From the NCBI GenBank assembly GCA_017562135.1, contig QEYB01001398.1, positions 372,001-436,000 of the forward strand: a stretch of 64,000 nucleotides of DNA, read 5' to 3'. Below, one piece after another: positions 52,201-60,689 of the stretch (within the stretch, counting starts at the first letter, position 1; each line of letters begins with the position of its first letter). Position numbers and translations under genes: made by a program. This DNA comes from Dipylidium caninum (lineage: Eukaryota; Platyhelminthes; Cestoda; Cyclophyllidea; Dipylidiidae). Under the pieces are notes generated by a model. That model searched no databases. It was given only the letters and a program-made list of their open reading frames with translations, and was not told the DNA's origin.

Positions 52201-55200
52201 TCCGAACTCGAATCCGATGAATCGCTGCTCTCCTCCTTCTTTCCTGCCGCAATCGGTTTCTTTCCATCCACAACCTGTTTCTTTACTACTGAAGCAACCG
52301 GCTTTTTCGTTGGAGGCTTCTCGTCTGAACTCGAATCCGACGATTCACTGCTCTCCTCCTTCGACACCACAACCGCCTTCTTTCCATCCACGACATGTTT
52401 CTTTAGCACTACAGCGACTGGCTTCTTTGCTGGAGCCTCTTTGTCCGAACTCGAGTCTGACGATTCACTGCTCTCCGCCTTCTTCGACGCTGGAACCACC
52501 TTCGTTCCTGCCACAACCGGTTTCTTTACCCCTTCATGAACGGGCTTCTTTGCCCGAGACTCATCATCCGAACTAGAGCCTGAAGATTCACCGCTCTCCG
52601 GCTTCTTCGACCATACAACCGCCTTCTTTCCTGCCATCGGTTGTTTCACCGCACCGACAAAAGGCTTCTTCGCTGGAGCCCCTTCGTCCGAACTCGAGTC
52701 AAATGAATCTCTGCACTCCGGCTTCTTTCCCACCGCAATCAGTCCCCTTCCAGATACAACCGCTTTCTTTCCATCCACAACCTGTTTCTTCACCATTGCA
52801 GTAACTGGCTTCATTACCGGAGCCTCTTCGCCCGAACTAGAGCTCGACGATTCACTGCTATTCGACCCCACAACAGCCTTCTTTCCCAAACACAACCGGT
52901 CGTACCCCTTCACCAACCGCTTCTTCACTGGCTCCACGTCCGAACTCGATTGACGATTCACTGCTCTCATCCTTCTTCGACCCCACAACCGCGTTCTTTC
53001 CTGCCGCAATCGGTTTCTTCCCCGGTACAACTATTTTAGTGCTGGCCCCAACCGCTTTCTTCACCACTAACTGGTTTCTTCACTGAGCCTCTTCGTCCGA
53101 ACTCGAATCCGATGACACGCTGCCCTCCTCCTTCTTTCCTACCGCAATCGATTGCTTTCCATCATCAGCCTGTTTCCTTACCACTGAAGCAACCGGCTTC
53201 GTCGCCGGAGGCTCCTCGTCCGAACTCGAATCCGACGAAACTAACTCACGCTTCGAGTTTCACTGCTCTCCTCCAAAGCAATCGGTTTCTTCCCATCCAC
53301 AAACTGTTTCTTAACAACTGAAACAACTGGCTTCCTCACTGGAGCCTCTTCGTCCGAACTCGAGTTGACGATTCACTGCTCTCCTCCTTCTTCCTTTCTT
53401 TCCCAAACCAACCTGTTTCACCACTGCAACAACTGGCTTCTTCACTGGAGCCTCTTCGTCCGAACTCGAGTCTGACGATTCACTGCTCTCCTCCTTCTTC
53501 GAACCCAAACAGCCTTCTTTCCCAAAACAACCGGTTGTTTCACCACTGAAGCAACTGGCTTCTTCACTGGAGCCTCTTCGTCCGAACTCGATCCGACGAT
53601 TCACTGCTCTCCTCCTTCGTCGACCCACAACCGCTTTCTTTCCCAACCAACCGGTTGTTTCACCACTGCAACAACGGCTTCTTCGCTGGAGCCTCTTCGT
53701 CCGAACTCGAGTCTGACGATTCACTGCTCTCCTCCTTCTTCGAACAACTTTTTTTTCACCACTGAAATCTCTCGATGCTTCTTCACTGGAGGCTCTCGTC
53801 TGAACTCGAGTCTGACGACTCACTGCTCTCCACCTTCTTCGAACCCGCAACCGCCTTCTTTCCCAAAACAGCCGGTTGTTCCACCACTGCAGCAACTGGC
53901 TTCTTCACTGGAGCCTCTTCGTCCGAACTCGAGTCCGATGAATCGCTGCTCTCCTTCTTTCCTGCTGCAATCGATTTCTTTCCATCCACAACCTGTTTCT
54001 TTACCACTGAAGCAACCGGCTTCTTCACTGGACCCTCTTCGTCCGAACTCGAATCCGACGATTCACTGCTCTCGTCCTTCTTTCCTGCCGCAATCGGTTT
54101 CTTTCCATCCACAACCTGTTTCTTTACCATTGAAGCAACCGGCTTCTTCGCTGGACCCTCTTCGTCTGAACTCGAATCTGACGATTCACTGCTCTCCGCC
54201 TTCTTCGACCCCACAACCGCCTTCTTTCCCAACACAACCGGTTGTTTCACCACTGCAGCAACTTGCTTTTTCGCTGGAGGCTCGTCGTCCGAACTCGAAT
54301 CCGACGATTCACTGCTCTCCGCCTTCTTCGACCCCACAACCGCCTTCTTTCCCAACACAACCGGTTGTTTCACCACTGCAGCAACTTGCTTTTTCGCTGG
54401 AGGCTCGTCGTCCGAACTCGAATCCGACGATTCACTGCTCTCCTTCTTTCGTGAAGCAATCGGTTTCTTCCCATCCACAAACTGTTTCTTAACAACTGAA
54501 ACAACTGGCTTCCTCACTGGAGCCTCTTCGTCCGAACTCGATTCCGACGATTCACTGCTCTCGTTCTTTCGTGAAGCAATCGGTTTCTTCCCATCCACAA
54601 ACTGTTTCTTAACAACTGAAACAACTGGCTTCCTCACTGGAGCCTCTCCGTTCGAACTCGAGTCTGACGATTCACTACTCTCCTTCTTCGAACCCACAAC
54701 AGCCTTCTTTCCCAAAACAACCGGTTGTTTCACCACTGTAGCAACCGGCTTCTTCGCTGGACCCTCTTCGTCTGAACTCGAATCTGACGATTCACTGCTC
54801 TCCGCCTTCTTCGACCCCACAACCGCCTTCTTTCCCAACACAACCGGTTGTTTCACCACTGCAGCAACTTGCTTCTTCGCTGGAGGCTCGTCGTCCGAAC
54901 TCGAATCTGACGATTCACTGCTCTCCGCCTTCTTCGACCCCACAACCGCCTTCTTTCCCAACACAACCGGTTGTTTCACCACTGCAGCAACTTGCTTTTT
55001 CGCTGGAGGCTCGTCGTCCGAACTCGAATCCGACGATTCACTGTTTCTCGTCATCTTCAAACCGGAACACACTGTCTTTCCTGCCGCAATCGGTTTCTTC
55101 CCCGGGACAACCACTTTCGTTCCAGCAACAACCGGTTTCTTTGACATTGCCGTCACTAGCATCTTCGCTGGAGCTTCTTCGCCCGAACTAGAGTTCGAAG

Positions 55201-55669
55201 ACCCATTACTCACAACCTTCTTTGACACCGCAACCGCCTTCTTTTTAGCCATAACCGGTTGTTTCATAGCAGCAGCAACTGGATTCTTCGATGGAGGCTC
55301 CTCAGCCAACGAAGCAGTACCGCCTTTCGTGGGTTTACCATAGGGATTAGAGTCGTCTCCTTTGATATTTGATTCACGGAAGGCTTTTTTACCTGCTTTC
55401 TTCTTTGATTGTGAAGTTGAATTGTGACCAGTTTCATATTCAATTACATTTAACGTCTTTCGCCCGTGTACTGATTCTGATACAACTTTTGTTGGATTGC
55501 TGCTCTTCTGCCCTTTTGTTTTTCCTTGCAGGCTGTTAGGCGATATTGAAAACTTATTTTTCCTTTGACCTTTTTCACAGGTTTTCATATTGTCCGAGCT
55601 TTTGAAGCAGTATTGCTGCGTGTTGATTTTGAGGGTTGAGTCTTTCTCTTTCGATTTGACGTCCTTCAT
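49203..55669 (-). CDS. NOLC1: Nucleolar phosphoprotein p130/Nopp140-like protein, SRP40 C-terminus
   Basis: Nopp140 is a disordered nucleolar chaperone for box C/D and H/ACA snoRNPs and a scaffold for RNA polymerase I. The last exons are 49203-49358, 49859-50007 and a long exon ending at 50073, with matching phases. They encode the SRP40 domain: FRRVEDDTVVVPPELADNSF, then SWGERANNLLKFTRGKDYRH, EKTKKKRGSYSGGTIS and the end CSFKFNE. Upstream is a repeat array of about 41-residue units of the form SSESSDSSSDEE-(G/A)PAKKP-V(K)-GKK, rich in casein kinase 2 sites next to basic stretches. From about 53783 upward the frame is open to MKDVKSKEKDS at 55669, the proposed start. The centre, about 50710-53780, changes frame several times. 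The N-terminal LisH motif of animal homologues was not found, so an upstream exon may be missing. Confidence 0.88.
50540..55280 (-). repeat. Coding tandem repeat array of Nopp140, unit about 123 bp
   Basis: Roughly three dozen tandem units of about 117-130 bp. Neighbouring units at about 54181-54303 and 54304-54426 are nearly identical and exactly 123 bp (41 codons) apart. The same pair recurs about 600 bp further on (54.78-55.03 kb), so there is a higher-order duplication. Unit variants differ in the linker (VVKQPVVLGKKAVVGSKK versus VVKKQVVDGKKPIAAGKK). The array is free of stops over long stretches on both strands, producing a 522-codon antisense open frame. Confidence 0.93.
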
Positions 55670-56629
55670 TATACTACCTGATATACAAATATTAGTTGCG
55701 TCGTATAGCTCCAGTCTAATGCTCTTACTAACATTAGTCACAAATATTACAATACGACTTGAAAGTAACAAGTATATATATATATGTACGTCTTTGCCGA
55801 AATACATCTGTTACCATCTATCTCTCCCAAAAAAGTAAAAAATGACCAAGTTATGACATAAAACTACCACACCGCTCTAAAGAAGTAACAACGTTTTCAA
55901 CAATCAGTAAAGCAGACATACCACACCCACGTGCTAGGGCGACCGATAAGTGCCGCCCTTCCGACCAGTAAGTAAAACTAATATCTTTCCTCAGGTTTTT
56001 TCATGGATTGCGTTTTTGGCGTGACCGTAAATTGTTTTGCAGAATGGGAATGAGCTTTTGTAAGTCTTTTAAATGGCTATTAGAAGTTAAATTTAAGTTT
56101 ATTTACACTATGCTAAGTAAAATGAATGGTTTCGGTGATCAATGTTAGCTGTGATGTTCTGCTTGTTTCATTTGACACTTAATCGGGTACTTTGCGGTTT
56201 TCATTGCCGATCTCGTTTTGCAATTTATTAAGGGACAATTTTGCTTTCAGTAAATGCTACTCTCTTCACAACTTCATGGACTTAAAGCGTCATTTCTATC
56301 TTACACATATTAGCCGCTACGCAATATACTTGGGTAATTTTATACAATAGATCATAAGATGGCGCCCGGTGGTCTAATTTTTATAGCCTACAGTATAATG
56401 GACGACAAAATTTAATTGTACGATCTGGTCGGATAAACTTATCTCTGTTCAAACCCCTTACCAATGAATTAGATTATCTGTATTTTCCACAACTGTCCAC
56501 TTCATTGTCAATTGCAAATGCCACCCTACTTTTGATGTTCGTTACAAGTGTACTTATACATCCTTTGTTCTTTTCAACCATACTTCACCACAAGGTACAG
56601 CCTAAATAAATAGAGCTTTTAGTCGCACC
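55670..56629. other. Region between NOLC1 start and the candidate small gene
   Basis: About 960 bp, A+T rich. It probably contains the NOLC1 promoter and possibly an unseen first exon. A short TA repeat lies near 55773-55784. No further exon could be supported. Confidence 0.45.
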
Positions 56630-57133
56630 ATGACCTACCAATGCTCACCCCTCATTCTTCCACCTACATTCGAAATCTATAAGAGACTGGGGATCAGTAA
56701 TTCACGCTTCCTACCAATTTCTCTGAGGATTTAACCGAAGATCTTATTTGTTTATCCCATCTCCCTCCTCCTCTCCCAGCTCCCCCAATACTCGATCTTC
56801 AGCCTACACTTGTACGGAACTTGATAGCAATTATCCAGCAGGGTTGAGGTAACACACGCAAATCTGCAAAAAAATATCTCTCGACAAAATGCCCTTCTCA
56901 GGCTATACAGTGACGGAGGATATTGAACACATACTGGTCTCCTTAGAATCAGATCTTCGCCGGCATCACCTATCCATCCGAGGTGCTGGCCTAGTTGGCT
57001 TGTCTTCCACCCTTTCCAACAAGCACCCTACGGTGTGAATATCAATACAGACTAGAATAAAATCCGCGGAAATATGACATGGTATCTTTTACTACAGCCG
57101 ACGGTTGACACCACCTTTAATGGTAAGCACTAA
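56630..57133 (+). CDS. Candidate small four-exon gene, function unknown
   Basis: Exons proposed at 56630-56696, 56741-56842, 56902-57032 and 57098-57133 agree in phase and give about 111 residues. Recognisable runs are SPLILPPTFEIYKRLGI, ILDLQPTLVRNLIAIIQQ, YTVTEDIEHILVSLESDLRR and HHLSIRGAGLVGLSSTLSNK. The middle is amphipathic and probably helical; no signal peptide or membrane segment is seen. Introns are 44, 59 and 65 nt, in line with the short introns elsewhere here. The final donor (GTGTGA) is weak; without that splice the protein stops nine bases later. It ends 160 bp from the HSP70 stop, on the opposite strand. I do not recognise a family. It could be a real gene, part of a longer one, or a relic. 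Confidence 0.42.
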
Positions 57134-57292
57134 CAGGAGGCAGTTTTTGATCCATCCAGACTATACATAGGCCTAAAGCAATATGCACCGCTGAGCCCTC
57201 CTCCAAATAGACGATGTGGTTCCACGATTCCATGATGGAACAAAAACTAACTCGCCACAGATAATCAAACACTCAGATGCCATGGACTTCGC

Positions 57293-57298
57293 TTTATT
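57293..57298 (-). terminator. AATAAA overlapping the HSP70 stop codon
   Basis: The end of the HSP70 frame reads GAA TAA AGC, so the hexamer AATAAA contains the stop codon. If used, the 3' untranslated region would be only about 15-30 bases. Confidence 0.5.
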
Positions 57299-59156
57299 CG
57301 TGGACGTTAACGGGATTCGTGAAATGCAGTGCATAATGTAAAAGTCCCTCCAGTGGACATCGGACATTTGAGATAATTGTATCCTGTACGACCCTTATCT
57401 TCTCATCCGTCTCATCTAATGCAGCATTCGGATTCGATCTTAACCACCTCAAGATCTCAGAACTTTGTCGTCGAAGACACTGAATTTCCTGTTCTTGCAA
57501 TTTCAATTCCTTGGCACCCGTTGCCGAAAGCAGTAGATAGGCGAAGGACTCCAGGTAATGACGATATTCGGAAAGCCTTCGCATCTGTGCATCTCCGGAC
57601 AGAGATCTCGCGAAAGCCTTACATGCATTGTGCTTCGATTCCACAGAAAGACCCGTCTTCCTTATTTCCAAATATTTACTACCATGCAATCGTGCATCAG
57701 GAAAAATGACGGCCTTGAGAATTCCACTTCTATCTACCTCTAATTCTACGATGGCCTCGTGAATGCCACCAAAAGCTGGACGCAACTCCGAGATATCTAT
57801 AGATCCAAGGAAGTTGTTCTCCGTTGTTCTAGCTCGATTACCTTCATAAAGCCGGAGGTTAAGACACGACTGTTCTCCACCAGGTGTGGTTGAAAAAATT
57901 CGACGAAAACTGCAAGGAATTTGGGTGTTGGGATTAATTAGAGGGGAAACTATGGCTCGAGGCTGTTCAATCCCAATTCCATGGTCTATAACGTCGCACA
58001 CCCGAACGGGATTGGGTAGTAATTTCGCAAGCTGCGCGGCATACAGTGTTGCCCCATAGACCACAGTCTCCTCTGAGTGCAGACTTTTGTTTATTCGTCT
58101 TTTGTTGAACTTCTCCAGTAGGAGGGTTTCAATCATGGGAATTCGTGCGGAACCTCCAAGAACAGTCACATCATCGATATCATCTATTGTGAGATTGGCG
58201 CATTGAATGGCCTTGTCTACCGGTTCCATAGCCGTCCTGAAAATATCCTGACACACTTCTTGGAATTCAGCCCTGGTAATAGTCATCTGGATGAGGATGT
58301 TAGGCATGACACCTCGTAACTTTAACGTTGAGGTCAAATTATAACTTAACTCGCATTTGATGCGGTCACAAAGGAGATAAAGCAGCGCATAAGCTGACGT
58401 ATTTAGAGTTAGATCTTGGCCATAACTTTGGATGACTCTTTCACTCACGTGAGCAACAAATCGGTCGGTAAACTCGCTTCCACTCACCTTTTGGGTACTT
58501 GCAGTTCCCAGGATCATCACCTCGCTATCACTAATCCTAGCCACTGTGACCGACAAGTGGCCTCCACCCAAATCATAAAAGAGAACGTTGGTAGGCCTTC
58601 CTTTCGCCGTGCGCGCGTAAAAGAAAGCAGCCGCCGTTGTTTCATTCAGCAAGGCCGCGACTCGCACACCAGCGATTTCAGCCGCGTCCAGAGTGGCCTG
58701 TCGTTGGGCATCGTTGAAGTAGGCGGGGACAGTTATAACAACATCTTTTACGCACTGTTTGGCGCTGTACGTAATTAGTCCTCTCATTTTGTTTATCAAG
58801 ACCGCGACTATCTCCTCAGGGTAGAACTCGTCCTTGATGATAATGTGGTTGGAACCATCGGTGGCTGGAGTGATTTGGAAGGCAGTGTTACCGCACAGCT
58901 CCACTACTTCAGAATAGCTCTTCCCCAACAGTCTCTTGATTCTACAGACTGTTCGAGCCGGATCACTTACCGACTGCATGCGTGCGGCTGTGCCCACAAG
59001 TCTGGCATTGTTCACGAAAGCTACGCAGCTGGGAATGGAGTAGCAAGAGCCACAGACCTCGAAGTCGGGGAGTATTCTCACCCTGCCGTCGTGCTGTCTG
59101 TAGAGGCCGACTCGACAGAAGGCGTCGCCAAGGTCGATGGCCACCGGTGAATTCAT
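57294..59156 (-). CDS. Divergent HSP70-family chaperone, intronless
   Basis: One open frame of 620 residues with the full HSP70 layout: nucleotide-binding domain (about 1-375), substrate-binding beta domain (about 385-500) and a helical lid. Family stretches include VKDVVITVPAYFNDAQRQAT, NETTAAAFFYA, VTVLGGSARIPMIE and VVYGATLYAAQ. It is clearly divergent: the first phosphate loop reads AIDLGDAFC instead of DLGTTYS, and the second reads DLGGGHLSVT instead of DLGGGTFDVS. Against bovine Hsc70, D10, K71, E175 and D199 are kept (D8, K74, E172, D195), but T204 and D206 are His200 and Ser202. The end lacks EEVD, so binding to TPR co-chaperones is unlikely, and no signal peptide or KDEL is present. 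The TAA stop overlaps AATAAA. Start ATG 59156 gives the usual distance to DLG. HSP70 copies without introns and with such changes are known as an expanded group in tapeworms. Confidence 0.94.
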   Translation of the reverse strand: MNSPVAIDLGDAFCRVGLYRQHDGRVRILPDFEVCGSCYSIPSCVAFVNNARLVGTAARMQSVSDPARTVCRIKRLLGKSYSEVVELCGNTAFQITPATDGSNHIIIKDEFYPEEIVAVLINKMRGLITYSAKQCVKDVVITVPAYFNDAQRQATLDAAEIAGVRVAALLNETTAAAFFYARTAKGRPTNVLFYDLGGGHLSVTVARISDSEVMILGTASTQKVSGSEFTDRFVAHVSERVIQSYGQDLTLNTSAYALLYLLCDRIKCELSYNLTSTLKLRGVMPNILIQMTITRAEFQEVCQDIFRTAMEPVDKAIQCANLTIDDIDDVTVLGGSARIPMIETLLLEKFNKRRINKSLHSEETVVYGATLYAAQLAKLLPNPVRVCDVIDHGIGIEQPRAIVSPLINPNTQIPCSFRRIFSTTPGGEQSCLNLRLYEGNRARTTENNFLGSIDISELRPAFGGIHEAIVELEVDRSGILKAVIFPDARLHGSKYLEIRKTGLSVESKHNACKAFARSLSGDAQMRRLSEYRHYLESFAYLLLSATGAKELKLQEQEIQCLRRQSSEILRWLRSNPNAALDETDEKIRVVQDTIISNVRCPLEGLLHYALHFTNPVNVHE

Positions 59157-60689
59157 GTTAAGCCCACTTATCGTCAAGTGGACAAATCACCTCTCCAACC
59201 GTCCGAAAGTGGGAGATGCCATGTTAGCGATGACACAGTAGCGCGCCAATCACATGACACAATCAATCATTGTCAATTGGCATATTTGTTTCAATCACAT
59301 GAGAAACCACACAAGAATTCGCAGTTTCCTACAAGTTACTCTTGCAAAATGTGCCTGCGTTCCATCCAAACGGGTGTCCCCATAACCTGCCTCTACTCTG
59401 AGGACGTCTCAAAAGATTGTTTCATGAGAAAACCTCCCACTTCCACTCGCGATGGTGGCCAAGGGATGTCATGACGGAATAGTCCTCTTGGTAAAAAGTA
59501 TTTAAGATCGGACAACACCCTAAAGCAAGCATGCTTTTGAAGTCAGTCGCTTTTCACAGTAACCACAGCTTCGAATGACACTCAAAGCATGATATTTAAA
59601 ATGTCCTGCACATCCAGTGGAGATCCCTTCCATGGGTTCTTCAGTGTTTACTGTAACTCACGTGGAGTGTAAGAGCACACGTGGTAGCATAAATGATTCG
59701 CACCCTTCCAACGAGAAGTCCTGAACACCCGACAGAATACACTTGGCCTCAAAAACGTTAGGATGTATGTAGGTCATCTGTACACTTGCAGGACAACATC
59801 CCATGGTAGCGACTATCTTCGATAAGTTATTTCCCGAAAATCATGCAGTTAATGATATACCGCGTTCTAAATGAAATTTAAAAAACACTTCCTCCGCCAA
59901 TTCCGTCGGATTTGGCCGGTTATTAATTTGATAAATCCAGTGCTGACGCGACCTGACATCCAAAAACATGTAGGAGACAAATTGGCTGGAGGGTATAAGT
60001 CTTCTAGTAATATTCTACCATCTTTTAGGTATATTACCTAACATCATCGAGAAAAGTGTGTCCGTCAAAGAGTCTTCAACCACGCTAGAATCAGGTTTTC
60101 CTATCATCGAGTTGATTGGTCACAACGATGATGACTACGAAAGTGAATGTCACAGAATCGTCTTCCGCATCGATTTACAAGTTGGATAGGCAAATTTCTA
60201 AAATATCTACTCAAGAGATTCCACAGCTGTAAGACCGCGATTCATTGCGAAAATGGACCCCCTGTAAGCACGTAATTCGCCTTATCCATGGTTAAATGAC
60301 GTGTTGCCCGAGTGCGTTGACTCAGAAAAGTTTAGATAAACGAAGACAGTGGTTGCCGCAAACGCGTGCCTTTTATCCCATAGGTTAGAGCTCATTACAT
60401 TTATATCCCTACGTAGAAGCAAGGGTCCAGTGCTGTCATAAATAACTTCGTTAAACAGTTAAAACATAAATAAAGAAGGCAATCATTGTCCTAATGCCTT
60501 AACGGTTCCGGTAACAGATGGCTACAAAGAGACAGGTCACATACAACTCTATTTTGTATGTAGTGAGCCATACTTCCTGATCTAGGCCTGCATAAATCAT
60601 TCACCAACAATTTCTAGGCAAAAAACTAACGACTTTCAAAAGGTTGCTCACAAAATGGTCAATGAACCAGAGGGAATAGGTAGTAGGAA
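59157..60689. other. Intergenic region between HSP70 and PLD3
   Basis: About 1.5 kb including the HSP70 promoter and the PLD3 3' end, both genes being on the minus strand. I saw no clear heat-shock element triplet and no open exon with recognisable homology. A polyadenylation signal for PLD3 was not found in the canonical form. Confidence 0.5.

Noticed and set aside
51933..53030. Separate gene within the Nopp140 repeat array
   Set aside because: Same repeat units and strand as the flanks; the break is a frame change, not a gene boundary.
50540..55280. Repeat array considered as CRISPR or satellite
   Set aside because: Units encode Ser/Asp/Lys repeats of Nopp140 and have no spacer structure; it is coding.
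59157..59177. Upstream extension of HSP70 by seven residues
   Set aside because: That reading begins at TTG, not ATG; ATG 59156 fits the family.
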